Source: Actinopolymorpha singaporensis (lineage in GTDB: Bacteria > Actinomycetota > Actinomycetes > Propionibacteriales > Actinopolymorphaceae). From it: a stretch of DNA of 64,000 bases. Location: contig NZ_LT629732.1 in NCBI RefSeq assembly GCF_900104745.1, forward strand, positions 3,521,981-3,585,980, written 5' to 3'. The notes below the pieces were generated by a model. It searched no databases and was not told the origin of the DNA. It saw only the letters and a list, made by a program, of their open reading frames with translations. Positions 43,744 through 52,982 of the stretch are shown here, one piece after another. Made by a program: the position numbers and the translations under genes. Numbering within the stretch: position 1 is the first letter of the stretch; every line of letters starts with the position of its first letter.

Positions 43744-45117
43744 GTGAACGACCAACGAGCGGACTCCATGGTCATTTTCGGTGCGACCGGTGACCTGGCC
43801 ATGCTGCAGACCTACCCCGCTCTGGTAAGCCTGGTCGAGCGAGGCGTGCTGGACTTTCCCATCATCGGAGTGGGACACCATGAGAGGTCGCGCGAGTATC
43901 TTCGCGACTACGCGAGAAAGTCCCTGCAGCGCGCAGGCATCGACACACGCGGCCAGTCTGCCGCGAGGTTGGTGAGTCTGCTCGACTACGTGGCCGGCGA
44001 CCTCGACGACGACACCACGTACCAGGCCATTTCCGACCGGCTCGGAGAGCGGCGGGGCACGCTCTTCTACCTGGAGGTGCCCCCGAGTCTGTTCGGACGC
44101 ATCGCGGAGGGGATCGCATCCGTCGGACGGCAGCGTGATTCGCGGGTGATGGTGGAGAAGCCGTTCGGCACGGACCTCGCCAGCGCACGAGAGCTGAGCG
44201 CCACCATGCACAAGGTCTTCCCGGAGGACGCGATCTTCCGCGTGGACCACTGGCTGGCCCTGGAATCGCTGGAGAACATCCTCTATACGCGATTCGCCAA
44301 CTCCATCCTCGACCCGTTGCTCAACGAGCGCTACGTCGAGCACATCGAGATCACGATGGCCGAGGACTTCGGTGTCGCGGACCGCGGGGCGTTCTACGAG
44401 CAGACCGGCGCGATCCGGGACGTGCTGCAGAACCATCTGCTGCAACTTCTGGTGAGCGTCCTTGCCGACGAGCCGAGGCTGGGTGTGCGGACATGGCGAT
44501 CCGAGCGAACCCGCGCCATGCAGGAGCTGCGGCCGTTGCGCGCACACGAGGTGGTTCGAGGTCAGTACGTCGGGTACCGAGACGTCGACGGAACAGCACC
44601 GGACTCCACGGTCGAGACGTTCGTCGCGGTTCGGCTGACCTCGGATTCGCCACGCTGGTCCGGCGTTCCCATCGACATCCGAGCCGGCAAGTGCATGCCG
44701 GTGACCGCGACAGAGCTCACGATCCGGTTTCGCCCGCCGGCACGAGACGTCTGCGGCATCGAGAACTTCGGCCAGATGAACGAGCTGCGGTTCCGCGTAC
44801 GCCCTGAAACCGCGATGACCCTCACCCTGGCCGGTAAGCGGCCCGGCATCGCCGCGCGGGCCCAGACCGAAGAACTCACCTTCGCTCAGCAACCGGGCCT
44901 GGATCCACGCCCCTACGACCGGCTGATCGGCGCCGCCCTCGACGGCGACGACTTCTACTTCGCCCGAGAAGACTCCGTAGACGCCGCCTGGAAGGTCGTC
45001 GACCCCGTCCTTGGCGACGCGGCACCCGTCCACTCATACCAGCCGGGCACCTGGGGACCAGGCGAAGCGGACAGCCTCCTCCCTGACGGCGTGACCTGGC
45101 ACGACCCGACCGCGTAA
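43744..45117 (+). CDS. Glucose-6-phosphate dehydrogenase family protein, divergent active site
   Basis: A 457-residue protein aligned along its length with glucose-6-phosphate dehydrogenase, which makes 6-phosphogluconolactone and NADPH. Kept: the cofactor loop GATGDLA (13-19), EKPFG with Lys139, Asp168-His169, and the catalytic base His231 in QNHLLQLL, plus RAGK near 319. Changed: the conserved KRK after the loop is MLQ (20-22), and the RIDHYLGKE substrate site is RVDHWLALE, so the phosphate-binding Lys is Leu173. Overall size is somewhat below the usual 480-510. I recall similar forms in other actinomycetes, so it is probably functional but with a different substrate or coenzyme preference. 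GTG 43744 is the likely start; GTG 43735 is possible. Confidence 0.85.
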   Translation: MNDQRADSMVIFGATGDLAMLQTYPALVSLVERGVLDFPIIGVGHHERSREYLRDYARKSLQRAGIDTRGQSAARLVSLLDYVAGDLDDDTTYQAISDRLGERRGTLFYLEVPPSLFGRIAEGIASVGRQRDSRVMVEKPFGTDLASARELSATMHKVFPEDAIFRVDHWLALESLENILYTRFANSILDPLLNERYVEHIEITMAEDFGVADRGAFYEQTGAIRDVLQNHLLQLLVSVLADEPRLGVRTWRSERTRAMQELRPLRAHEVVRGQYVGYRDVDGTAPDSTVETFVAVRLTSDSPRWSGVPIDIRAGKCMPVTATELTIRFRPPARDVCGIENFGQMNELRFRVRPETAMTLTLAGKRPGIAARAQTEELTFAQQPGLDPRPYDRLIGAALDGDDFYFAREDSVDAAWKVVDPVLGDAAPVHSYQPGTWGPGEADSLLPDGVTWHDPTA

Positions 45118-45120
45118 GGG

Positions 45121-45729
45121 CTACGAGCGGGAGGAGGGGACGAGCGGCGACCCGTCGATGAGGTGGTGAACGTCCTGGACCGCAGGCTCGGCGAGTGGAA
45201 CTCCGGGGATCCTCAGATCGAGGCATATGCGGACAACCTGTTCGAAGCATGCCCGGTATGCTTGCCCGTTCTGCCACACCGAGATCATTCGGAGTCCGCG
45301 CTCCTCGCGGTAGCAGACGTGGTACAGCCGCTCGGGGGGTTCGCCGTAGCCGGCTTCAGCGAGGCGCTTCATGATCTCTTCGTACTGGCTGCCGTTCATG
45401 CCGGGCGGCTCGAACCTGGCCAGGAGGCACCCGGGCGTCGCGGTGCCCTTCCATGGCGGCCTGCTGATGTCGTAGACCGGGCAGACGTCGGCCTCCATCG
45501 GCTTGCCTCCGAGGTCCACGAGGACCGGCATGAGCTCTTCGGCGAATTCCTGGAAGTGCCGCGGAGAATCCCAGACGTCGACGATCTTCAGGTGATCCGG
45601 ACGTCCGTAGCACACGTGGTAAAAGCGACCGGCAGGTGAGCCCGCGCCACCGGCCTCCAAACGAGTGAGGAGCTCGTCGTAGGCCTCCCCACTCAGAAGG
45701 TCCTGATCCCACTTGAACAAGTCGGCCAT
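45121..45729 (-). CDS. Protein of two tandem antibiotic-biosynthesis-monooxygenase-like repeats
   Basis: A 202-residue protein made of two homologous halves. The first has AYDELLTRLEAGGAGSPAGR, FYHVCYGRPDHLKIVDVWDS; the second QYEEIMKRLAEAGYGEPPER, LYHVCYREERGLRMISVWQN. Each is a ferredoxin-like alpha/beta unit of the dimeric ABM/DUF1330 kind, so the protein probably folds like an internal dimer. Such folds act as cofactor-free oxygenases, heme-degrading enzymes or sensors. ATG 45729 (MADLFKWDQDLLSG) is chosen; a longer frame lacks homology. It is convergent to the dehydrogenase gene with three bases between the stops. Confidence 0.72.
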   Translation of the reverse strand: MADLFKWDQDLLSGEAYDELLTRLEAGGAGSPAGRFYHVCYGRPDHLKIVDVWDSPRHFQEFAEELMPVLVDLGGKPMEADVCPVYDISRPPWKGTATPGCLLARFEPPGMNGSQYEEIMKRLAEAGYGEPPERLYHVCYREERGLRMISVWQNGQAYRACFEQVVRICLDLRIPGVPLAEPAVQDVHHLIDGSPLVPSSRS

Positions 45730-46049
45730 CTGCCACCTGCCTTCCGTGGGGCCGCCCGCGGGTTGGTGAGACATCTGCCTGGGCACGCGATGGCTCGCGA
45801 CATGCACGAACAGTTCGGTTGCTCCCATGGTTACACGGTGACGCGGCTCGCTTCCGATGCCGCCTACCGGCTACCAGGACGGTGGTGTTGAGGCGATCGC
45901 GACGAAGAGATACGCGGGACCCGCAATGCTGATTCGTCCCACCCCGCCCTAGCCTGATTCCATTGAACGTGATGGACGCGAGCCTGGTACGCCGGGACTG
46001 CGAATCCCGAGGTTTCAGGGCCGGTCCGATTGCCGGGAGGTGTCCGCGT

Positions 46050-46589
46050 ATGGGAGCCAGTCTCAGTATTCGGAGCATCGTGGGCGAACTGGAAAAGGCC
46101 CGCGCTGTCGAAGATGTCGAGAGGATCGTGAAAAGGGGCGTTCGCCGGATCCTGGCGGCGGACGGCTCGACCTTCGTTCTTCTCGACCACGAGATGTGCT
46201 ATTACGCGGACGAGGACGCGATGAGCCCTTTGTGGAAGGGGCAGCGTTTCCCTGTCCGGGAGTGCGTGAGCGGCTGGGCGATGTTGAACCGCCGCACCGT
46301 TGTCATCACCGACATCCGGCGGGACCGCCGCATCCCTGGCGAGGCGTACCGTCCGACGTTCGTCCGGAGCCTTGTCATGGCCCCCATCCTCAGTCCCGCT
46401 CCACTCGGGGCCCTGGGCGCGTACTGGGCACAGACACGTCGCCCGTGGCACTTCCAGGTCGCCGCGCTGGAGGAGATCAGCAAGCTCGCAGCCGCTGCCC
46501 TCGAACAGTTCCCGGATGGTCTTCCCGATCCCGGCTTCCCGTTGCCGGACGCACAAAGCTGGCGGGTGCGGCCGATCTCTGCGGTCTGA
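46050..46589 (+). CDS. GAF domain protein
   Basis: A 179-residue protein from ATG 46050 with GGGAGG upstream. After an N-terminal helix (IRSIVGELEKARAVEDVERI) comes one GAF domain: GVRRILAADGSTFVLLDHEM, then FPVRECVSGWAMLNRRTVVI, TDIRRDRRIPGEAY and GAYWAQTRRP. No histidine kinase, PAS or output domain is attached. It could sense a small molecule or redox state and act through a partner. The gene is convergent to the epimerase gene. Ligand unknown. Confidence 0.82.
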   Translation: MGASLSIRSIVGELEKARAVEDVERIVKRGVRRILAADGSTFVLLDHEMCYYADEDAMSPLWKGQRFPVRECVSGWAMLNRRTVVITDIRRDRRIPGEAYRPTFVRSLVMAPILSPAPLGALGAYWAQTRRPWHFQVAALEEISKLAAAALEQFPDGLPDPGFPLPDAQSWRVRPISAV

Positions 46590-46622
46590 CCACAGCTCCA
46601 ATCGGCCGGGAAGACGCCTCGC

Positions 46623-47660
46623 TCATCCACGGGCGTTCGCGGGCCTGCGTGGCACGGGAGCCGGGACGACGCTGCGGTCCGGTTCGTGTTCGCCGTTCGT
46701 TCTCCCAGCCAGAACCGGTTCCAGCCGGGTCCGATGCCAGGCGACCTGGCTGGCCAGTCCGTCCACAAGGTCGACCGTGGGTGTCCAGCCGAGGAGCCGG
46801 CGAGCTTCGTCGCAGCGGGCCCAGGTCTCCTCGACGTCGCCCGCCTGGTGATCGACCCTCGCAACCTGCAAGGGCGACGGTACGAGTCCGGCCAACAGGT
46901 TCAGCACACTGTTGACGTTCGCCCGGCTTCCGCCGGCGATGTTGAGCACCTTGCCAGGTGGCAGATCGGCCTCGGTCGCGAGCACGTTGGCCCGTACGAC
47001 GTCGTCAACGTGGGTGAAGTCGCGTACCTGCTCCCCGCTGCCGTACACCTTGATCTGCGCGCCCCGGCACCCCGCCTCGACGAACCGGTGGAACGCCATG
47101 TCGGGTCGCTGGCGTGGTCCGTACACGGTGAAGTACCGCAGCGACACCGTGGACAGGCCGTAGTTGGCGGCGTAGGCGCCGCAGAGGTGCTCGCCCGCGA
47201 GTTTGGTGACGCCGTACGGGCTGAACGGTCGTGGCAGCGCCTCCTCGGACGTGGGATAGCTCGCGGCGTTGCCGTAGACGGACGAACTCGACGCGTAGAC
47301 GAACCTGCGGACGCCCGCGTTCCTGGCCGCCTCGAGCAGACGTTGGGTCGCCACGACGTTGTGGGTGACGTACTCGGAAAACCCCCGCCCCCAGGAAGGC
47401 CGCACACCGGGAAGGCCCGCCTGGTGGAGTACGACGTCGACGCCGGACACGATCTCGGCCAGATCCGCCGCACCCAGATCGATCTCCAGCAAGGAGAAAT
47501 TCGGCTTCGACCGCAGCTGCCGGAGGTTGTCCTCTTTTGCCGCGCGCGGATAATTGGCGGTGAAACAGTCGACGCCGATCAGTTCCGTCGCGCGCGGCAA
47601 CAGGTGCTCGGCCACCTGGCTTCCGATGAAACCGGCGACCCCGGTCACGAGATATCGCAT
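46623..47660 (-). CDS. NAD-dependent nucleotide-sugar epimerase/dehydratase
   Basis: A 345-residue extended SDR: NAD loop GVAGFIGS at 7-14, Ser124-126 in YASSSSVYG, catalytic Tyr149 and Lys153 in SPYGVTK, and the sugar-nucleotide motif RYFTVYGPRQRPDMA. It resembles UDP-glucose 4-epimerase and UDP-glucuronate epimerase. ATG 47660 follows GGAGAG. The C-terminal 30 residues are Arg/Pro-rich and probably disordered. It is divergent from the seven-gene glycosyltransferase/kinase operon and probably supplies its activated sugar. Confidence 0.9.
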   Translation of the reverse strand: MRYLVTGVAGFIGSQVAEHLLPRATELIGVDCFTANYPRAAKEDNLRQLRSKPNFSLLEIDLGAADLAEIVSGVDVVLHQAGLPGVRPSWGRGFSEYVTHNVVATQRLLEAARNAGVRRFVYASSSSVYGNAASYPTSEEALPRPFSPYGVTKLAGEHLCGAYAANYGLSTVSLRYFTVYGPRQRPDMAFHRFVEAGCRGAQIKVYGSGEQVRDFTHVDDVVRANVLATEADLPPGKVLNIAGGSRANVNSVLNLLAGLVPSPLQVARVDHQAGDVEETWARCDEARRLLGWTPTVDLVDGLASQVAWHRTRLEPVLAGRTNGEHEPDRSVVPAPVPRRPANARG

Positions 47661-48089
47661 CTTTCTCTCCGGCTTTCCCTGCACCGCTGTGGTGCGCGAG
47701 TTTCGTGCCCGACTTTGGTGCCCCGAATTTGATGGGAAACTTTTTGTGGTCGGAACGTGAGTGCTGGCGAGTCGTTCAGTGCACGTTAACCGACCGGCTA
47801 CCTGGTCGAGTGCCGAATGCAAAGCAACTGAAAAGTCCCGACGAAACCGCTGGTCGGGCAAAGAAGGGGGAGTGTGGCCGACTGGTTGGACACAAACGAT
47901 CAGTGATCGACCAGTCGAGCGTGAAACCGGCAACTCGTCGGCCCCCGGGCGGTGAACTGAAGGTAAAGGGAAGACAAGCAACCGGCCTCCACGATATGAC
48001 TACTTCTTGACGCCGTGAAAGCGGTGTTCCACACAATTGTTTGTGGCGGTCCTTTCGCGTGGCCACACATACGGGCGGGAGCTGAAGCC
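47661..48089. promoter_or_regulatory. Divergent promoter region of the epimerase and the glycosyltransferase/kinase operon
   Basis: About 430 bases of lower GC content than the flanks, with no supportable gene. CGACTGGT at 47879-47886 and ACCAGTCG at 47910-47917 form an inverted repeat enclosing a smaller CGATC/GATCG pair at about 47897-47909. This nested palindrome is placed between the divergent genes and is a good operator candidate. A TTGACG at 48007-48012 could be a -35 for the operon, though no good -10 follows at 17 bases. Confidence 0.5.
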
Positions 48090-49361
48090 ATGGCGGAAAG
48101 CGCGGCCGAGGCCAGGTTGCTCATTTACTCCCAGGATGGTCTGGGGTTGGGCCACATGCGGCGTACGACGCTGCTCGCAACCGAATTCCTCCGCTCCCGT
48201 GTGCCCGCAAGCACGCTGACCATCTCAGACTCGCCGCTGGGCCAGTTTTTCTCGCCCGCCGGCGGCCATGATTATCTGAAGCTGCCGTGTATCCGCAAAA
48301 CTGGTCCGGGGCTATGGCATCCGGTCGCCCTGTCGTCGCCGTTCGACGACGTACTCGCCCTGCGCCGCGAACTGATCCGTAGCGCGATGGTGAACTTCCG
48401 CCCGGACGTCTTCCTGGTCGACCACATGCCCACCGGTGCGATGGGCGAGCTGGTCCCTGCCCTGGAGGCAGCCCGGTCCAGACCGGTGCGCGTGGTGCTC
48501 GGCCTGCGCGACATCCTCGACGCGCCCGAGACGGTTCGGCGGCGATGGCGGCTCGAAGGGGCGTTCGAGACGATCGAACGCCACTACGACGACGTGCTCG
48601 TCTACGGCTCGCGCGAGGTGTACGACGTGGCCGCGGAGTACGACTGGCCGGCGGCCACGGCCCAGCGGGTGCGCTACTGCGGATACGTGTGCGCGACGGA
48701 GTCGAGCGAGGATCACGCCGAGGTGCGCGAACGCTACCTCGACGGCGCGCCCACCGACTCCTCCCTCGTCGTGGCGATGGCCGGTGGAGGCGCGGACGCC
48801 TACCCGTTGTTCGACGCACTGCTTCGGTCGCTTCCGAAGTTGCTCGTCGACAGGCCGTGCGTCGTCGTCCTCGTCACCGGGCCCTTCCTCCCGGAGGAGG
48901 AGCGGTGCCGCCTTGCGGCTCGCGCAGGTGACCTGCCGGTCCACATTCTCCCGGCGGTCGGCGATTCGCTGAGCTACATCGGGGCGGCCGATCTGGTCAT
49001 CGCGATGGCCGGCTACAACACGACTGTCGAGATCCTCAGCCAGAACAAGCCCGCTCTTCTGGTGCCGCGCAGCGGTCCGAGCGCGGAGCAGCAGCTCAGG
49101 GCGCGGTTGTTCGCCGAGCGAGGTTGGGTGCACTGGCTGCCGCCCGACGAACTCGCGGGGGAGGCGCTCGGCGCTGCCGCCGCGCGGATCCTGGCCGGAG
49201 AGTCCCCTACGGCGGACTACCCGCCGGACCTGCGTGGCCGCGAGGTGGCGGCCCAGCGGCTACTGGCCGGCCTGCACCAGGTGAAGCCGAGATCCGAGGC
49301 GCGGGTGGTGGCGCCCGTCCCGGCCTCGGTCGGGGACCCACAACTCCTGGTCGACGGCTGA
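48090..49361 (+). CDS. Glycosyltransferase of the MurG-like (GT-B, family 28-type) fold
   Basis: A 423-residue predicted GT-B enzyme, first gene of the operon. The N-terminus LLIYSQDGLGLGHMRRTTLL is the acceptor-side glycine loop and His; the C-terminal half has YIGAADLVIAMAGYNTTVEI followed by LSQNKPALLVPRSGPSAEQQ, the nucleotide-sugar-binding region of family-28-like enzymes. ATG 48090 has GGGAG upstream. It should transfer a sugar from an NDP-sugar to a small-molecule or lipid acceptor at the membrane face. One base separates its stop from the next start, so expression is coupled to the kinases. Confidence 0.85.
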   Translation: MAESAAEARLLIYSQDGLGLGHMRRTTLLATEFLRSRVPASTLTISDSPLGQFFSPAGGHDYLKLPCIRKTGPGLWHPVALSSPFDDVLALRRELIRSAMVNFRPDVFLVDHMPTGAMGELVPALEAARSRPVRVVLGLRDILDAPETVRRRWRLEGAFETIERHYDDVLVYGSREVYDVAAEYDWPAATAQRVRYCGYVCATESSEDHAEVRERYLDGAPTDSSLVVAMAGGGADAYPLFDALLRSLPKLLVDRPCVVVLVTGPFLPEEERCRLAARAGDLPVHILPAVGDSLSYIGAADLVIAMAGYNTTVEILSQNKPALLVPRSGPSAEQQLRARLFAERGWVHWLPPDELAGEALGAAAARILAGESPTADYPPDLRGREVAAQRLLAGLHQVKPRSEARVVAPVPASVGDPQLLVDG

Positions 49362-49362
49362 C

Positions 49363-50805
49363 GTGACCGGCACCTCCTCGACCGCGTCCGGGCGGACCGC
49401 CCGGCTCGTCGCCGGCCACTGCGGGCTGGAAGGCGTCCGCCGGGCCGTCAGCGACCCGTTGGCCCACGGCCTGCAGCCGTTGCTGGACCAGTGCCTGCCA
49501 GCTCGGCCGGGCCTGGCGCCCCCGCGCCTGCTGCGGTCGAAGTACAAGCCGGGCCGCAAGCTCACCGCGTACTACACCCTCGAGGCAGGGAGCGACTGCC
49601 GGGCTCCCCGTCATATCGCCGTCACGTGGTCGACGGTTCCGGCCGACCTCGGCGAAGCTTCGGCACTGGAACCCGAGGCGGAGGCACGCGGCCTGGTGGA
49701 GCCCTTCACCCAGCTGGTAGCCGCCTCGCCGGACGGCTGCCTCACGCTCATGACGGCCCCGATCGATCCGGCGTTCCCGGCCCTTGTCCGCCTCTACGAG
49801 CCCGGCTACGTGACCGCGACGGCCTCGAGCCTCGACCGCCGGTCCACGGCGGGCCGGGGAGAGGTCCACACCATCCGCTATCGCCCCGGCCAGCGGCATG
49901 TTCTCCGCGTCGTGACAGCCGAAGCCGCCGGACAGCTGGAAGTGTCCCCGCCGGCCTCGGGCGGAAGCATCGTCAAGGTGTACCGGGACGAGACCGGTGC
50001 GCTGGTGACCGCGGTCGCGGCGGCGCTGGACGCCGTGCTGACCGCCTCGGTGCCGGGAGTCCGGCCGGCGCGGTCGATCGGGTACGTCGAGGCCGACCGC
50101 GCGGCGTGGTGGGCAGTGGAGGACGGCGAGCCGCTGTGGCGGCGGTTGTCCGACCCACGGGCGCCCGAGATGCTCCGCAGGATCGGCCAGGCCGTGCGGT
50201 TGGTGCATGAGGCGGGACCTGTCCCGGTCGACAGCGCGCGGCCGGGAGCGGCGTCGTGGCCGGGCCAGGCGTCGGCACACCCGTGGATCCCGGCGTTGCC
50301 GCGACACGACGCGTTCGCGGAGCTGGCCGTAACCGCCCGCGCCGCCGAACACATCCACGGCCTGCTCCCACACGTCGGCGCCCGGATGCGGGACGTCATC
50401 AGCCGGCTCGGTGTCGCCCTCGACGCCCGCCCGGCCGAACCGGTTACTCTGACCCACGGGGACCTGAAGTGCGACAACCTCCTTGCCACACAGGGCGAAG
50501 TTCGGTTGATCGACCTGGACAGAGCTGCGATCGCGGAGCCCGCCCTGGACCTGGGGAAGTTCGTCGCGGACGTGTCGTGGTGGTGTGACTCACTGGGCGT
50601 GGACGCGCGGCCGGCGATCTCGGCGTTCGTCGACGGGTACGGTCCCTGCGACCGCGTCCGGCTGGCCCGGGCGCGCGACCTCGCGGTGCTCTTCCACCTC
50701 AAGCTCGCAGCCCGACGGATCCCGGTGCACCACCCGCAGTGGGCGGAGCGCGTCGTCCGCGCCGTCCGCCTGGCCGAGAACGCGGTGGCCGGAGGTGCGC
50801 GGTGA
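49363..50805 (+). CDS. APH-fold phosphotransferase, operon kinase 1
   Basis: A 480-residue kinase-like protein. The C-terminal half has the full catalytic set: HGDLKCDNLL near 364-373 (catalytic Asp, metal Asn) and RLIDLDRAA for the second metal Asp. The N-terminal half is unusual: two strand motifs of the form Y-x-PG-x-R (SKYKPGRKLTAYYTL near 60, IRYRPGQRHVLRV near 170) recur, as in all the kinases of this operon. The protein is therefore longer than plain APH enzymes (about 260-300). GTG 49363 begins two bases after the preceding stop. It probably phosphorylates a sugar or the operon's product; of the six kinase domains here it has the most canonical site. Confidence 0.83.
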   Translation: MTGTSSTASGRTARLVAGHCGLEGVRRAVSDPLAHGLQPLLDQCLPARPGLAPPRLLRSKYKPGRKLTAYYTLEAGSDCRAPRHIAVTWSTVPADLGEASALEPEAEARGLVEPFTQLVAASPDGCLTLMTAPIDPAFPALVRLYEPGYVTATASSLDRRSTAGRGEVHTIRYRPGQRHVLRVVTAEAAGQLEVSPPASGGSIVKVYRDETGALVTAVAAALDAVLTASVPGVRPARSIGYVEADRAAWWAVEDGEPLWRRLSDPRAPEMLRRIGQAVRLVHEAGPVPVDSARPGAASWPGQASAHPWIPALPRHDAFAELAVTARAAEHIHGLLPHVGARMRDVISRLGVALDARPAEPVTLTHGDLKCDNLLATQGEVRLIDLDRAAIAEPALDLGKFVADVSWWCDSLGVDARPAISAFVDGYGPCDRVRLARARDLAVLFHLKLAARRIPVHHPQWAERVVRAVRLAENAVAGGAR

Positions 50806-52982
50806 GCGCGGGAGCGTTCGCGACGGCGGACGCCTCGCTCGCCGGGCTGGATCCCGCCCTGCCGCACCTGGGCAAGGTGATGGCCGAAGCCTCCCGTACG
50901 CCGGGGTTCAGCCGACACGACACACGCTGGACGCCGGGCGAACGCTGCGTCCTCGCCTACCGGGTGACGTCTCTCGCGGGGACGGAGACGTTCGTGGCCT
51001 GGGAGGTGACGCCGGAGGGGGCGACGCGACACGACTATCGGGCCGACCCCGCGCTGCCGGGCCTGGCCGCAGCTGCCGACGAGGTGGCGGTGAGCGACCT
51101 GCTCGGGGCGCGGCTGGGCACCGGAATGGTTCGCGGCTGCGTCATCGAACCGGTGAGGTATCGCCCAGGGTCCCGCTGCGTCCTGCGGTACCGGCTCCGG
51201 ACCGACGCCGGTACGCACGTGTTGTACGCCAAGGTGTTCGGGTCGACCGGGGAGAAGGCATCCGCGTCGACCGTGCCGGCCGCACTCACCGAGCTGGCGA
51301 CGGCGGCCCCTCGCTGGCTGCTGGCCCGACTGGTCCTCACCTGGCCGGATCACGCCGTCCTCGTGCACGAAGGGGTCGGCGGGCGCTGTCTGTCCGACGT
51401 GCTCCGGGATCCGGCCGTGCCGCCACGTGCGCGGGCGCGGCTGGCGTACCGGCTGGGCACTCTGCTGGCCCGGCTCCACGGACTGCCTGTCGCGGCACCC
51501 ACCCGGAACGGAACGGACCTCCTGCGGGTCGTCTCCGATTCGCTGGCGGCCGTGCGGAAGGTCGATCCGAACGCCGGCCGGCGGCTCACGGCGGTGCTCG
51601 ACCGGCTCTCGTCCTGGCTGCCCTCGCCCGGAGCGCAGGTCCTCGGGCACGGGGGGTTCCGGCCCGGTCAGGTCGTCGCCACCGGGAACCGGTTGACGCT
51701 CCTGGACCTGGACGGCGCCTGCCGGTGCGCCGCCGAGCGCGACCTCGGCGCCGCACTCGCCCACCTGCTGTGGCAGGGGGTACGGCACGCGGGGGAGCGC
51801 CCCGCCATCGAGGCGGCGGCGCGGGCGTTCGTCGCCGGCTACGAGCAGCGGGCCGGACTGGTCGACCCCGACGCGCTGTCGTGGTGGCAGTGCCTCGCGC
51901 TGGTCTCGCTCGCGGGTCGGCGCTACCGCCGGCTCGAAGTGGACAGTTGGCACCGCGTCCCCGCCCTGCTCGACTGTCTCGAACGACTGGTCGCGGCCCT
52001 GCCCACCCGTACGCCGGCACCGCTGGCCGGACACCTCCTGGACCGGCACGCGATGACGCGGGCACTGCGACCCGAGCTCGTCCCGGTCGCCGCCGAGCCC
52101 GCGGGGCTGGACGTCACGGCCGCGCGGCAGATCAAGCACGCGCCCGGGCGGCGTACCGTCCTCCAGTACGTCGTCCGCGGTCTTCGGCCCGGCGCCCCGA
52201 CCCGGCTCATCGGCAAGACGTTCGCACAGCCGCACCGAGCCGCGCTCGCCGACGCCAACCTGCGCGCGCTCGCCGACGGCCCCTTCAAGGACCGTGGCGC
52301 GCTCCGTGTACCGGAGCCGCTGCCCTCGCCCCTGGAACGCGGGCTGATGCTCTACCGGCACTGCGGCGGCGTCCCGCTCGACCGGCTGGACGGACTGCCT
52401 GCGCTCGCGGGCGTACGGGCCGCGGCACGCTGGCTGGCCCGACTGCACCGCAGCGAAGTCGTCCTCGCCCGGCGCCTCGACCTGAGGGCGGAGTCCGCCG
52501 ATGCTCGTGCGTGGGCGAGTCTGGTCGCGGACCGGGAACCAGGCCTGCTCGGCCTGGCCTGGCGGCTGGCCGACGGCTGGACGCGCGCCGCGCAGCTGAC
52601 TCCGCCCGGTGCCGACGTACCGATCCACAAGGACTTCCATGCGGGCCACGTCCTCGTCGACATCGCCGTGACCGTCATCGACCTGGACGAGGCCCGGATG
52701 GGCGACCCCGCACTGGACCTGGCGCACTTCTGCGCCTACCTCGACCTGCGCGCCGATCCGGCTCAGGCGGACGCGCTGCGGCGGGCGTTCCTCGACGAGT
52801 ACGCCACCCTGGCCGGCCGGCCTGCCCTCGGCCGCACCGCACACTTCGGCGCGTACACCTGGCTGAAGATCGCGAAGCAACTCGTCCTGGGCACCGGACC
52901 ACACCGGTGCGCAGAGGGTCCGGCGCGCAGCCGTGAGGTGGCCCGCGCACTTCAGAGGGGGCTGGAATGCCTGGACGCGTGA
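50802..52982 (+). CDS. Double APH-fold phosphotransferase, operon kinase 2
   Basis: A 726-residue protein with two kinase-like domains in tandem. The first has GHGGFRPGQVV near 282: the catalytic Asp is Gly, though LLDLDGA follows, so this half is likely a pseudokinase. The second has IHKDFHAGHVLV near 606, with catalytic Asp present and the metal Asn replaced by His, then VIDLDEA. Each half is preceded by Y/H-x-PG-x-R strands (RYRPGSRCVLRYRL, IKHAPGRRTVLQYV). GTG 50802 overlaps the previous stop (GTGA). One half may bind and regulate while the other acts; this is inference. The end overlaps the next gene by 16 bases. Confidence 0.8.
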   Translation: MSAGAFATADASLAGLDPALPHLGKVMAEASRTPGFSRHDTRWTPGERCVLAYRVTSLAGTETFVAWEVTPEGATRHDYRADPALPGLAAAADEVAVSDLLGARLGTGMVRGCVIEPVRYRPGSRCVLRYRLRTDAGTHVLYAKVFGSTGEKASASTVPAALTELATAAPRWLLARLVLTWPDHAVLVHEGVGGRCLSDVLRDPAVPPRARARLAYRLGTLLARLHGLPVAAPTRNGTDLLRVVSDSLAAVRKVDPNAGRRLTAVLDRLSSWLPSPGAQVLGHGGFRPGQVVATGNRLTLLDLDGACRCAAERDLGAALAHLLWQGVRHAGERPAIEAAARAFVAGYEQRAGLVDPDALSWWQCLALVSLAGRRYRRLEVDSWHRVPALLDCLERLVAALPTRTPAPLAGHLLDRHAMTRALRPELVPVAAEPAGLDVTAARQIKHAPGRRTVLQYVVRGLRPGAPTRLIGKTFAQPHRAALADANLRALADGPFKDRGALRVPEPLPSPLERGLMLYRHCGGVPLDRLDGLPALAGVRAAARWLARLHRSEVVLARRLDLRAESADARAWASLVADREPGLLGLAWRLADGWTRAAQLTPPGADVPIHKDFHAGHVLVDIAVTVIDLDEARMGDPALDLAHFCAYLDLRADPAQADALRRAFLDEYATLAGRPALGRTAHFGAYTWLKIAKQLVLGTGPHRCAEGPARSREVARALQRGLECLDA

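Noticed and set aside
50585-52936. 783-residue alternative frame on the same strand as kinase 2
   Set aside because: Arg/Pro/Gly-rich out-of-frame reading; the kinase frame is coupled to its neighbours and has catalytic loops.
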